Shown here one piece after another: positions 10,393 through 19,653 of a stretch of DNA of 64,000 bases. The DNA comes from an uncultured Clostridia bacterium. Lineage in GTDB: Bacteria > Bacillota > Clostridia > Christensenellales > Borkfalkiaceae. Position 1 is the first letter of the stretch, and the number at the start of each line of letters is the position of its first letter. Under the pieces are notes generated by a model. That model did not search any database. It was not told the origin of the DNA and saw only the letters and a program-made list of their open reading frames with translations. A program made the translations under genes and the position numbers. Location of the stretch: the NCBI GenBank assembly GCA_944327625.1, contig CALVHL010000001.1, positions 160,006 to 224,005 on the forward strand, written 5' to 3'.

Positions 10393-12012
10393 ATGGAAAT
10401 GAAGAAAAGAGCGCTTGTGTCCGTCTCGGACAAAGAAGGAGTTGTCGAGTTCTGCAAAGGACTTGTAAAGAACGGTTTTGAAATTATCTCGACGGGCGGC
10501 ACGGCAAAGGCGCTCAAAGACGCGGGACTGAAAGTTATCGGGATTTCCGAAATTACGGGCTTCCCCGAATGTCTTGACGGCAGGGTCAAGACGCTTCACC
10601 CCAACGTCCATGCGGGACTTCTCGCCATGCGTTCCAATCCCGAGCACATGGCTCAGCTCGAAAAGCTCAACATCAACACCATTGACATAGTCTGCGTAAA
10701 CCTCTATCCCTTCAAGGCGACCTTGCAGAGGGGGGCAGATTTCGCCGAATGTATAGAAAATATCGACATCGGCGGCCCTACGATGATAAGGGCGGCGGCA
10801 AAGAACTATCAGGACGTTGCCGTAATAGTCGATCCCAAGGACTACGACAAGGTGCTTGCCGAGCTCGAAAACGGCGGAGTGACGCTTGAAACCAAGAAAT
10901 ATCTCCAATATAAGGTGTTCGCGCACACCGCAGTTTACGACAGCCTTATTTCCAACTATCTCGCATCGCAGCTCGGCATCGAATACCCTGACAGCGTAAC
11001 TTTCGCTTACGAAAAGGCGCAGGATCTGAGGTACGGCGAAAACCCTCAGCAGACGGCGGTATTCTACAAGGAAGAATTTGACAGAAAGGGTTGCCTTTCC
11101 TCGGCGGAACAGCTCTGGGGCAAGGAACTTTCGTATAACAACATAAACGACGCCAACGGCGCGCTCGAGCTCTTAAAGGAGTTCGGCGGTACGCCCGCGG
11201 TAGTTGCCTGCAAGCACGCAAATCCCTGCGGCGTAGGCACGGGCGAAAGTGTATGCGAGGCATATCTCAAAGCATACAATTCCGATCCTGTTTCGGTATT
11301 CGGCGGCATACTTGCCATTAACGGCGAGGTCGACGCGGCAACCGCAACCGAAATAAATAAGATATTCATTGAAATAGTCATGGCTCCCTCGTACAGCAAG
11401 GAAGCGCTTGAAATACTTGAACAGAAGAAGAATATCCGCCTCCTTAAAATTGCCGACATCACGGCTCGCCGCGAGGCAACGGCAAAGGATATGAAGAAAG
11501 TTTACGGCGGCCTGCTCGTTCAGCAGTACGACGAATGTCTCATCAAGGACGAGGATATGTCGCTGTTTTCAAAGAAAGCTTCCGTCGATGTCGTAACTCT
11601 GCCCTCGGGCAAGCAGAAGACCGTCTACGGCTGCGGCGTAGTCACCGACCGAGCTCCCACGGCGGACGAGATCGAAGCGCTCATGTTTAACTGGAAGGTC
11701 GTAAAGCACACCAAGTCCAACGCCATAGTAATAGGCAAGAAGGGCAGGACGACGGGCATAGGCATGGGACAGACCAACCGCATCTGGGCGGCTCAGCAGG
11801 CGATAGCTCACGCAAGCGAGGAGGCAAAGGGCTCGGTAATGGCTTCCGACGCCTTCTTCCCCTTCCCCGATTGCGTCGAAGAATGTGTCAAGGCGGGCAT
11901 AACCGCCATAATTCAGCCGGGCGGCTCCATTCAGGATAAGGCGTCGGTCGACGCGTGCAACGCGGCAGGCATAGCAATGGTATTCGTCGGCGACAGACAT
12001 TTCAAACACTGA
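10393..12012 (+). CDS. purH: Bifunctional AICAR transformylase / IMP cyclohydrolase
   Basis: Performs the last two steps to IMP. The N-terminal cyclohydrolase domain (MGS-like fold) shows LVSVSDKEG, STGGTAKAL and DGRVKTLHPNVHAGLL; the C-terminal transformylase shows LRYGENPQQTA, the catalytic CKHANPCGVG and the ending SDAFFPFPD...IQPGGSIQD. It has 539 residues against about 510-530 in relatives. Two ATGs lie 6 bases apart (10393 and 10399); the first has the better distance from TGGGAG. Confidence 0.96.
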   Translation: MEMKKRALVSVSDKEGVVEFCKGLVKNGFEIISTGGTAKALKDAGLKVIGISEITGFPECLDGRVKTLHPNVHAGLLAMRSNPEHMAQLEKLNINTIDIVCVNLYPFKATLQRGADFAECIENIDIGGPTMIRAAAKNYQDVAVIVDPKDYDKVLAELENGGVTLETKKYLQYKVFAHTAVYDSLISNYLASQLGIEYPDSVTFAYEKAQDLRYGENPQQTAVFYKEEFDRKGCLSSAEQLWGKELSYNNINDANGALELLKEFGGTPAVVACKHANPCGVGTGESVCEAYLKAYNSDPVSVFGGILAINGEVDAATATEINKIFIEIVMAPSYSKEALEILEQKKNIRLLKIADITARREATAKDMKKVYGGLLVQQYDECLIKDEDMSLFSKKASVDVVTLPSGKQKTVYGCGVVTDRAPTADEIEALMFNWKVVKHTKSNAIVIGKKGRTTGIGMGQTNRIWAAQQAIAHASEEAKGSVMASDAFFPFPDCVEECVKAGITAIIQPGGSIQDKASVDACNAAGIAMVFVGDRHFKH

Positions 12013-12029
12013 TATAAGCGGTATTAAAT

Positions 12030-13310
12030 ATGAAAGTACTCGTTATAGGAAACGGCGGCAGAGAACACGCCATTCTGACCGCGCTCAAAAAGAGCGCGAG
12101 GGTAGATAAACTCTATTGCATGAAGGGCAACGCCGGCACGGCGGAGATTGCCGAAAATATCGACGTAGACTATATGAACGTCGACGCGGTGGTCAAATTC
12201 GCGCTCGAAAATCCCCAGATAGATTATTACGTCGTAACGCCCGACGATCCGCTCGCGATAGGGCTCGTCGACGCGCTTCAGGCGATAGGCAAGCGCTGTT
12301 TCGGTCCTACCAAGGCGGCGGCGCTCATCGAAGCAAGCAAGGCTTTCGCCAAGCAGCTGATGAAAAAGTATGACATTCCCACGGCGGCTTCCGAAACTTT
12401 CGACAATTACGGCGACGCGCTCGAATACGTCAGAAAGGTCGGCGCGCCCATAGTTCTCAAAGCCGACGGACTTGCGCTCGGCAAGGGCGTACTGCTCTGC
12501 GAAACGCTCAAACAGGCGGAAGAAGGGCTCAAAGAGATAATGCTCGACAAGGCGTTCGGCGCGGCGGGCAATAAGGTCGTCGTCGAAGAATATATGAAGG
12601 GGCTCAAATATACCCCCGGCGAAGAAGTTTCCGTTCTCGCATTCACCGACGGCAAGACGATCGTGCCGATGATTACTTCCTGCGACCACAAGCGCGCAAT
12701 GGACGGCGACAAGGGGCTGAATACGGGCGGCATGGGCACTTTCTCGCCCTGTCCGTTCTGGACGGCGGAGCTTGAAAAGGAAGTACTCGAAAAGATAATG
12801 CTTCCCACCGTAAAGGCTATGAACGCAGAGGGCAGGACCTTCAAGGGCTGTCTCTACTTCGGACTCATGCGCACGGATAAGGGCATGAAAGTCGTCGAAT
12901 ACAACTCGCGCTTCGGCGATCCCGAAACGCAGGTCGTTCTGCCAATGCTCAAAACCGACCTTCTCGATATATTCGAGGCGGTGACGGACGAGCGGCTTGC
13001 CGATATAGACATAGAATGGGAGAGCGGCGCCTGCGTCTGCGTAGTGCTTGCAAGCGGCGGCTATCCCCTGCACTATGTAAAGGGCAAGGAAATTACGATA
13101 GGCGACACGGGCGAATGTTCGATAATCCACGCAGGTACGGCGATTAAGGACGGAAAGCTCGTCACCAACGGCGGCAGGGTGCTCGACGTGGTTGCCAAGG
13201 GCGCGACCGTCGAAGACGCGCGTAAAAAGGCGTACGCGGCGGTTAAGAATATTTTCTGGGAAGGAATGCAGTACCGCACTGATATCGGCATAAAGTACCG
13301 CGACAGATAA
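12030..13310 (+). CDS. purD: Phosphoribosylamine-glycine ligase
   Basis: ATP-grasp enzyme that joins glycine to phosphoribosylamine (step 2). The N-terminal KVLVIGNGGREHAIL is diagnostic; VLKADGLALGKGV and EYNSRFGDPETQ are the ATP-grasp and metal-binding segments. It has 426 residues, the normal length. The start is 18 bases after the purH stop with a weak ribosome-binding site (AAGCGGT), and purL follows. Confidence 0.97.
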   Translation: MKVLVIGNGGREHAILTALKKSARVDKLYCMKGNAGTAEIAENIDVDYMNVDAVVKFALENPQIDYYVVTPDDPLAIGLVDALQAIGKRCFGPTKAAALIEASKAFAKQLMKKYDIPTAASETFDNYGDALEYVRKVGAPIVLKADGLALGKGVLLCETLKQAEEGLKEIMLDKAFGAAGNKVVVEEYMKGLKYTPGEEVSVLAFTDGKTIVPMITSCDHKRAMDGDKGLNTGGMGTFSPCPFWTAELEKEVLEKIMLPTVKAMNAEGRTFKGCLYFGLMRTDKGMKVVEYNSRFGDPETQVVLPMLKTDLLDIFEAVTDERLADIDIEWESGACVCVVLASGGYPLHYVKGKEITIGDTGECSIIHAGTAIKDGKLVTNGGRVLDVVAKGATVEDARKKAYAAVKNIFWEGMQYRTDIGIKYRDR

Positions 13311-13344
13311 TGTTGCCGAGCATAGATTTTTGGGATACGAAAAG

Positions 13345-16300
13345 ATGATTTACAGAATTTTTGTTGAAAAAAAGGACAATTTACAGGCAAAAAAGACGGT
13401 TGACGATATTCGCAATCAGCTCAAAATCGAGGTTGAGGACGTAAGGCAGCTCATTCGCTACGACGTTGAGAATATCACCGAGGACGAGTTTATGGCTGCC
13501 GTTCCCGGCGTATTTTCAGAGCCGCCCGTCGACAATGTCTACTATGAGAGCGTAGATATACCCGCCGAATACAAGGTATTTGCCGTCGCATATCTGACGG
13601 GGCAGTACGACCAGCGCGCGGACAGCGCGGCGCAGTGCGTTCAGCTCCTCACCAAGAAAGAGCGTCCGCTCATCAAGTGCGCAAATATTTACGCCGTAAA
13701 GGGCGTGACCGACGAACAGCTCGAAGTCATCAAAAAGCACGTCATCAACCCCGTCGAGAGCGAGGAAGTCACGCTCGATAAGCCTACTTCGCTCGTTCAC
13801 GAGGCGATAAGGGCGGAGGACGTCAAGGACGTAGAGGGCTTTATAGAAATGTCCGACGAGCAGATAGCCGCATACCACAGGAAGATGGGGCTTGCAATGT
13901 CGGTTGCCGACCTCGCGTTCGTCAGGGACTATTTCATCACCGAAAAGAGAAACCCTACCGAAACCGAAATAAGGGTTATCGACACCTATTGGTCTGACCA
14001 TTGCCGTCACACGACCTTTGCAACCGAAATTAAAAATATAGTTGTAAACAGCGATAATAAGCACGTCAAAAAGGCGCTTGACGAATACAAGGAACTCTTT
14101 GCCGAGCTCTACAAGGGCAGGACGGATAAATATCCCTGCCTTATGGATATTGCGACAATCGGCGCAAAGAAACTTAAAAAAGACGGGCTTTTGGACAATC
14201 TCGACATATCCGACGAGATCAACGCCTGCTCAATAAAGATTGATGCCACTCTCGACGGCAAAAAACAGCCGTACACCATAATGTTCAAGAACGAGACGCA
14301 CAATCACCCCACCGAAATAGAGCCTTTCGGCGGCGCGGCGACCTGCCTCGGCGGCGCGATAAGAGATCCGCTTTCGGGCAGAACTTATGTGTTGCAGTCC
14401 ATGCGCGTCACGGGCTGTGCCGATCCTACCGAACCCATAAGCGCGACGCTTCCCGGCAAACTCCCGCAGAGGGTTATCACCCGTACTGCGGCGGCAGGTT
14501 TCTCCTCTTACGGCAACCAGATAGGTCTTGCGACAGGTCAGGTAGACGAGGTATATCACCCCGGCTATAAGGCAAAGAGGCTGGAAACTGGCTTCGTCGT
14601 AGGCGGCGCAAAGTCGGATATGATCTACAGGGCTAAGCCCTGCAAGGGCGACGTCATCATTCTGCTCGGCGGCGAAACGGGCAGGGACGGCTGCGGCGGC
14701 GCGACTGGTTCTTCCAAGGCGCACGACAAGAAGTCCGTTCAGACCTGCGGCGCGGAAGTGCAGAAGGGCAACGCGCTCACCGAAAGAAAACTTCAAAGAC
14801 TTTTCCTCAATAAAGAGGTAACCAATAAAATCAAAAAGTGCAACGACTTCGGCGCGGGCGGCGTATCGGTTGCTATCGGCGAACTTGCCGACGGGCTTAT
14901 CATAGAGCTCGATAAAGTGCCCAAGAAATACGAGGGACTTTCGGGCACCGAACTCGCCATAAGCGAATCTCAGGAGAGAATGGCGGTCGTCGTTGCAAAG
15001 GAAGACGTCGAAAGCTTCATTGCGCTCGCCGCAGAGGAAAACCTCACGGCAACGCCCGTTGCCGTCGTAACCGACGACAGAAGAATGAAGATGTACCACC
15101 GCGGCAGGGCGATCGTCGACATTTCGAGAGATTTCCTCGACACCAACGGCGTAAAACAGCAGACCGACGCGGAGATCAACGAAAAAGTCACCGATTTCTT
15201 CGACGCTGCTCAAAAGGGCGGGTTTGCCGAGCGGCTTGAAAAGACGCTCTCCTGCCTCAACGTCTGCTCGAAGAAGGGGCTTGCTGAAATGTTCGACTCG
15301 ACCATCGGCGCAAAGTCGGTATATATGCCCTTCGGCGGCAAGTATCAGCTTACCCCCGTAATCGCCATGGCGGCAAAACTCATGGGCGGCGAGACAGACG
15401 ATTGCACGGTTTCGGCTTACGGTTACAGCCCCGAGCTGTCCTCATCGTCGCCTTTCACGGGCGCGGTATATGCAATAATGACCTCCGTTTCAAAGCTCGT
15501 CGCGGCAGGCGCGGACTTTAAGGACGCCCGCCTCACCTTGCAGGAATTCTTCATGCGTCTGCGCGAAGATCCCGCTCGCTGGGGCGTTCCGCTCGCCGCA
15601 CTTTTAGGCGCGCTGTATGCACAGCTCGGTCTGGGGCTCGGCGCGATCGGCGGCAAGGACTCTATGAGCGGCTCTTTCGAGGATATCGACGTGCCTCCGA
15701 CGCTCATTTCGTTCGCGCTCGCACCCTCAAAGGCTTCGGCGCTCATAACCAACGTAATAGGCGGTGCGGGCAAAAAGCTCTATCTGCTTCCAGCGAAGAA
15801 GGACGAAAGTAAAATGCCCGACTTCGGCTATCTCAAAGAGCTCTATTCCGCCGTACACGAGAATATTTCAAGCGGCAATATCTCCTTTGCGACCGTCGTC
15901 GAAAAGGGCGGCATTGCGGCGGCTGTCGTCAAGAGCTGTCTGGGCAACGGCTACGGCTTCGATTTCGCAATGGATAAGGACGAGCTGTTCAAGGAGCACT
16001 ACGGCGAAATAATAGTTGCCGCAGACGATATTTCCAAGCTCGGCAACATTCAAAGCGTATATATCGGCGCATCTTCCGACGGCGCGTTCACCTGCGGCGG
16101 CGAAAGCCTTTCCGTAAAGGCGGCGGAAGAAAAGTATATCGGCAAGCTCAACGGCGTGTTCCCCGTTACGGCAAAGGCGGAGGGCGCTATCCCTGACTGT
16201 GACTATACGGGCGGACAGAGATATACCAACATTGCTACTAAAATCGCAAAGCCGAGGGTATTCATTCCCGCATTCCCCGGCACTAACTGCGAACTCGATA

Positions 16301-17046
16301 CCGCCCGCGCGTTCAAAATGGCGGGTGCAGAGCCCGAAATTCTCGTAATCAAGAATCGTTCGGCGGCAGACATCGAGGAGAGCGTAGAGGCGATAATCAA
16401 GGCTATCGACAGGGCGAACATAGTGGCGTTCCCCGGCGGCTTCTCGGGCGGCGACGAACCCGACGGCTCGGGCAAGTTCATTGCCACGACCTTCAAGAAC
16501 CCCGCGGTTGCCGAGAGAATTATGAAGCTGCTCGAAGTGAGAGACGGCCTCGCGCTGGGTATTTGCAACGGCTTCCAGGCGCTCATAAAGCTCGGGCTCG
16601 TTCCGTACGGCAAGGTCAGCCCGCTCACGGCAAATTCGCCTACATTGACTTACAACAACATTTCGAGACACGTTTCGACGATGGTCAATATAAGGGTTGC
16701 CTCCAACCTCAGCCCCTGGCTGAGCGGCTGCAAGGTCGGCGAAGTCTATGCCGTTCCCGTATCGCACGGCGAGGGCAAGATAGTCGCTCCCGCGATAGAG
16801 CTTGAAAAGATGCTCGCAGGCGGTCAGATCGCCACGCAGTACGTCGACCTCGACGGCAAACCGACGATGATAAGTCCCTACAATCCCAACGGCAGTATGT
16901 GGGCAATAGAGGGCATAACCTCGCCCGACGGCAGGGTGCTCGGCAAGATGGGACACAGCGAAAGAAAGGGTAAAAACCTTTACAAGAATTACGACGGCAA
17001 TTTCGATATGAAGATATTTGAAAGCGGCGTAAAGTATTTCAGTTAA
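13345..17046 (+). CDS. purL: FGAM synthase, single-chain PurL with glutaminase domain
   Basis: Converts FGAR to FGAM using glutamine and ATP. This 1,233-residue form fuses synthetase and glutaminase, so separate purS and purQ are not needed. The synthetase region contains SDHCRHTTF, KNETHNHPTEIEPF and the second lobe from GGKDSMSGSF. The C-terminal class I glutaminase has PAFPGTNCE and the nucleophile Cys1074 in LGICNGFQ. The start is taken as ATG 13345 (MIYRIFVEKK); an in-frame TTG lies at 13330 and neither has a strong ribosome-binding site. It is the last gene of the operon. Confidence 0.95.
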   Translation: MIYRIFVEKKDNLQAKKTVDDIRNQLKIEVEDVRQLIRYDVENITEDEFMAAVPGVFSEPPVDNVYYESVDIPAEYKVFAVAYLTGQYDQRADSAAQCVQLLTKKERPLIKCANIYAVKGVTDEQLEVIKKHVINPVESEEVTLDKPTSLVHEAIRAEDVKDVEGFIEMSDEQIAAYHRKMGLAMSVADLAFVRDYFITEKRNPTETEIRVIDTYWSDHCRHTTFATEIKNIVVNSDNKHVKKALDEYKELFAELYKGRTDKYPCLMDIATIGAKKLKKDGLLDNLDISDEINACSIKIDATLDGKKQPYTIMFKNETHNHPTEIEPFGGAATCLGGAIRDPLSGRTYVLQSMRVTGCADPTEPISATLPGKLPQRVITRTAAAGFSSYGNQIGLATGQVDEVYHPGYKAKRLETGFVVGGAKSDMIYRAKPCKGDVIILLGGETGRDGCGGATGSSKAHDKKSVQTCGAEVQKGNALTERKLQRLFLNKEVTNKIKKCNDFGAGGVSVAIGELADGLIIELDKVPKKYEGLSGTELAISESQERMAVVVAKEDVESFIALAAEENLTATPVAVVTDDRRMKMYHRGRAIVDISRDFLDTNGVKQQTDAEINEKVTDFFDAAQKGGFAERLEKTLSCLNVCSKKGLAEMFDSTIGAKSVYMPFGGKYQLTPVIAMAAKLMGGETDDCTVSAYGYSPELSSSSPFTGAVYAIMTSVSKLVAAGADFKDARLTLQEFFMRLREDPARWGVPLAALLGALYAQLGLGLGAIGGKDSMSGSFEDIDVPPTLISFALAPSKASALITNVIGGAGKKLYLLPAKKDESKMPDFGYLKELYSAVHENISSGNISFATVVEKGGIAAAVVKSCLGNGYGFDFAMDKDELFKEHYGEIIVAADDISKLGNIQSVYIGASSDGAFTCGGESLSVKAAEEKYIGKLNGVFPVTAKAEGAIPDCDYTGGQRYTNIATKIAKPRVFIPAFPGTNCELDTARAFKMAGAEPEILVIKNRSAADIEESVEAIIKAIDRANIVAFPGGFSGGDEPDGSGKFIATTFKNPAVAERIMKLLEVRDGLALGICNGFQALIKLGLVPYGKVSPLTANSPTLTYNNISRHVSTMVNIRVASNLSPWLSGCKVGEVYAVPVSHGEGKIVAPAIELEKMLAGGQIATQYVDLDGKPTMISPYNPNGSMWAIEGITSPDGRVLGKMGHSERKGKNLYKNYDGNFDMKIFESGVKYFS

Positions 17047-17051
17047 AAGAC

Positions 17052-17087
17052 ATTTTCAGCCCGCCCTTTCGGCGGGCTGAATTTTAA
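17052..17087 (+). terminator. Purine operon terminator
   Basis: CAGCCCGCC (17057-17065) and GGCGGGCTG (17071-17079) with loop CTTTC, flanked by ATTTT and ATTTTAAAAT. Confidence 0.9.
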
Positions 17088-17151
17088 AATGTGCAATAAC
17101 GCACAATAGTACTGCGGGCGAAACCCCGCAATTATAGGGAAGGTAATAATT

Positions 17152-17961
17152 ATGAACGGAAAAAAAGTTCTTGCAATTCAGGATATTTCATGCGTCGGGC
17201 AGTGCTCGATAACGGCCGTGCTGCCCGTAATGTCTCACTTCGGCATGGAGACGGCAATTCTGCCGACGGCAATTCTCTCCAACCACACAATGTACAAAAA
17301 GTGGTCGTATTTCGACTTCGCGCCCGAATTTGAAAGCGTGTTCGACGCGTGGAGGGTGAACGACATTAAGTTCGACGGATACGTGCTCGGCTATCTCGGC
17401 AGCAAAAAATATATGGAGCTGTCGGAAAAGATCTTCAAAGAATTTTCTAACGACGGCGCAAAGATAATAATCGATCCCGTGTTCGGCGACAACGGCAAGC
17501 TCTACCCCGGGTTTGACGAGAAATACGTTCAGGCGGTGAGGGAGTTCATCTCCAACGCCGACGTAATCGTTCCCAACATAACCGAAGCCTGCTATCTCGC
17601 CGATATGCCCGTTCCCGATAAGTGCGACATCCCCAATGTAGAAAAGCTTATGTCGAAGCTTTCCGCTCTCACAAAGGGAACTATAATCATAACGGGCGTA
17701 GAGCGCGACGGAATGATAGGCGAGGGGATATACGACGGCGGCAAAATAGAATACGTCTTCGACGAAAAGTTGCCCCGTTTCTTCCACGGCACGGGCGACA
17801 TATTCACCGCGGCTTATGCTGCTCATAAGCTCTGCGGCATGAGCGACGCCGAAAGCTGCAAAATCGCAGGCAGATTTGTCGCTGACTGCATACGCGCGAC
17901 GGGCGACAATCACCCTTACGGCGTTCAGTTCGAGGACGTAATGAAGTCATCGCTCAGATAA
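17152..17961 (+). CDS. Pyridoxal/pyridoxamine kinase (PfkB superfamily)
   Basis: Salvages vitamin B6 by phosphorylating pyridoxal or pyridoxamine. The 269 residues begin with AIQDISCVGQCS, the usual N-terminus of clostridial pyridoxamine kinases, and include DPVFGDNGKLY (ATP/metal site) and the anion hole with catalytic Asp in FHGTGDIFTAAY. GGGAAGG precedes ATG 17152. It stands alone between the purine terminator and nrdR. Confidence 0.88.
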   Translation: MNGKKVLAIQDISCVGQCSITAVLPVMSHFGMETAILPTAILSNHTMYKKWSYFDFAPEFESVFDAWRVNDIKFDGYVLGYLGSKKYMELSEKIFKEFSNDGAKIIIDPVFGDNGKLYPGFDEKYVQAVREFISNADVIVPNITEACYLADMPVPDKCDIPNVEKLMSKLSALTKGTIIITGVERDGMIGEGIYDGGKIEYVFDEKLPRFFHGTGDIFTAAYAAHKLCGMSDAESCKIAGRFVADCIRATGDNHPYGVQFEDVMKSSLR

Positions 17962-18027
17962 TCGCCCTTTGCCGCTCAAAAATGCCGTATTTATGCGCTT
18001 TTGCCTCAATAAATCGAAAATTAGGTC

Positions 18028-18056
18028 TTTACAATCACAATATTTTGTGGTAAAAT
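18028..18056 (+). promoter_or_regulatory. nrdR promoter with probable NrdR box
   Basis: TTTACA (18028-18033), 17-base spacer, TAAAAT (18051-18056). The spacer holds CACAATATTTTGTG at 18036-18049, which closely resembles the known NrdR-box pattern (CAC-A-ATAT-T-GTG). Binding there would block the promoter, so autorepression by NrdR is inferred. Confidence 0.65.
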
Positions 18057-18086
18057 AATATAAAATTACAAGGTATGGGGAAATTT

Positions 18087-18545
18087 ATGAAGTGCATTTA
18101 TTGCGGTTGCGAGGACAGCAAAGTTATTGACAGCCGTTCCGCCGACGAGGGCAGGACGATAAGAAGGCGCAGGGAGTGTGTCAACTGCGGCAGGCGTTTC
18201 ACTACTTACGAGACTATCGAAGATACGCCCGTGCTCGTCATAAAGTCCAGCGGCGCAAGACAGGCTTACGATGCGCAGAAGGTCAAAAACGGCATAATCA
18301 AGGCATGCGAAAAGCGCCCCGTGTCGATGGAAAAGATCGACAAGGTGGTCGACGACATTACCAAGAAGGTCTATAATTCTATGGAGCAGGAAATTACCTC
18401 CAAGCAGATAGGCGAAATGGTAATGGACGAACTCAAATCGCTCGACGAAGTCGCCTATGTCAGATATGCAAGCGTTTACCGCTCGTTCACCGACATAGAC
18501 AGCTTTATGAAAGAACTGCAAAAAATGATGGAAAACAGAAAATAA
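18087..18545 (+). CDS. nrdR: Transcriptional repressor NrdR
   Basis: A nucleotide-sensing repressor of ribonucleotide reductase genes. The start is ATG 18087 rather than 18075, because the family begins MKCIYCG. The N-terminal zinc ribbon uses Cys3, Cys6, Cys31 and Cys34 with the basic stretch TIRRRRE between. An ATP-cone domain fills residues 45-140 (VIKSSGARQAYDAQKVKNGI). The protein has 152 residues, the usual size. No ribonucleotide reductase gene is in the window. A terminator follows directly. Confidence 0.96.
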   Translation: MKCIYCGCEDSKVIDSRSADEGRTIRRRRECVNCGRRFTTYETIEDTPVLVIKSSGARQAYDAQKVKNGIIKACEKRPVSMEKIDKVVDDITKKVYNSMEQEITSKQIGEMVMDELKSLDEVAYVRYASVYRSFTDIDSFMKELQKMMENRK

Positions 18546-18553
18546 TAATTACT

Positions 18554-18582
18554 TAAAGGCAGCCTGAAACTGCCTTTATTAT
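18554..18582 (+). terminator. Terminator after nrdR
   Basis: AAAGGCAG (18555-18562) pairs with CTGCCTTT (18570-18577) across loop CCTGAAA, followed by ATTATTT. It ends 13-18 bases before the ispG start, so it could also affect ispG expression. Confidence 0.8.
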
Positions 18583-18594
18583 TTGGTAGAAGAA

Positions 18595-19653
18595 ATGGAA
18601 AATTTGCTTAAAAAGACGCGAAAGGTCAACTGCGGCGGCGTAATAATAGGCGGCGGCGAGCGCGTTAAAATACAGTCTATGTGCACGACGAGGACTGCCG
18701 ACACCGAGGCGACTTTAAGACAGATTGCCGCCCTGCGCGAGGCGGGGTGCGACATCGTCAGGGTTTCGGTGCTCGACGAGGCGGATGCAGACGCGATATC
18801 TGCGCTTAAAGCGGGCAAATTGCCCGTCGTAGCCGACATACACTTTTCTTACAAGCTTGCCGTCCGCGCGATTGAAAACGGCTGTGACAAGGTGCGCATC
18901 AACCCCGGCAATATCGGCGGAGAGCGCGAAATAGCCATAGTTGCGGACTGCATCAAAGCGCATAAAATTCCCGTCAGGGTGGGCGCGAATACGGGCAGCA
19001 TTGAAAAGCAATATCTCGAAAAATACGGCAGAAGCGAAATATCGCTCGTCGAAAGCGCGCTCTATAACGCCCGCATACTCGAAGATCACGGCGTGAGCGA
19101 TATTGTCGTTTCGGTCAAGGCTTCCGACGTGCCGCTTACCGTCAGGGCTTACAGACTGCTGTCGTCCAAGTGCGACTATCCCCTGCATATCGGAGTGACC
19201 GAGGCGGGGACCGAGCAGATGGCGATAATCAAGTCGGCGGCGGCGCTCGGCGGGCTGCTAATAGACGGCATAGGCGATACGCTCCGCATATCCATAACGG
19301 GCGATCCCGTGCGTGAAATCTACGCCGCGCAGAAGCTGCTCCGCGCGGTGGGGCTGGACGATCAGTTCGTCGACGTCATTTCCTGCCCGACCTGCGGCAG
19401 AACGCAGTGGAATGTCGTCGAACTCGCCGAAAAGGTCAATAAGCGCGTCGAAAACGTCAGAAAAAAGCTCAAAGTCGCCGTAATGGGCTGTGTAGTCAAC
19501 GGCCCGGGCGAGGCGAAGGACTGCGATCTGGGCATTGCGGGTTCTAAGGAATATTGCGTAATTTTCAGGCGCGGCGAGGTGGTAAGGCGCATTGCCGCCG
19601 CCGATGCCGAGAGCGAATTTTTCGCCGAACTGGAAGGTCTGCTTAATGGTTGA
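18595..19653 (+). CDS. ispG: 4-hydroxy-3-methylbut-2-enyl diphosphate synthase
   Basis: Penultimate step of the MEP isoprenoid pathway, a 4Fe-4S enzyme. The 352 residues show the TIM-barrel segment VADIHFSYKLA and VRVGANTGS, then cluster cysteines in ISCPTCGRT and VMGCVVNGPGE. The ATG at 18595 (MENLLKKTRKVNCGG) is preferred over an in-frame TTG at 18583; the ribosome-binding site is poor. The next gene starts within its last codons (8-base overlap). ispG upstream of the polC locus is a usual Clostridia arrangement. Confidence 0.95.
   Translation: MENLLKKTRKVNCGGVIIGGGERVKIQSMCTTRTADTEATLRQIAALREAGCDIVRVSVLDEADADAISALKAGKLPVVADIHFSYKLAVRAIENGCDKVRINPGNIGGEREIAIVADCIKAHKIPVRVGANTGSIEKQYLEKYGRSEISLVESALYNARILEDHGVSDIVVSVKASDVPLTVRAYRLLSSKCDYPLHIGVTEAGTEQMAIIKSAAALGGLLIDGIGDTLRISITGDPVREIYAAQKLLRAVGLDDQFVDVISCPTCGRTQWNVVELAEKVNKRVENVRKKLKVAVMGCVVNGPGEAKDCDLGIAGSKEYCVIFRRGEVVRRIAAADAESEFFAELEGLLNG

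Noticed and set aside
12024..13130. 368-codon open frame opposite purD
   Set aside because: Shadow of purD; no independent support.
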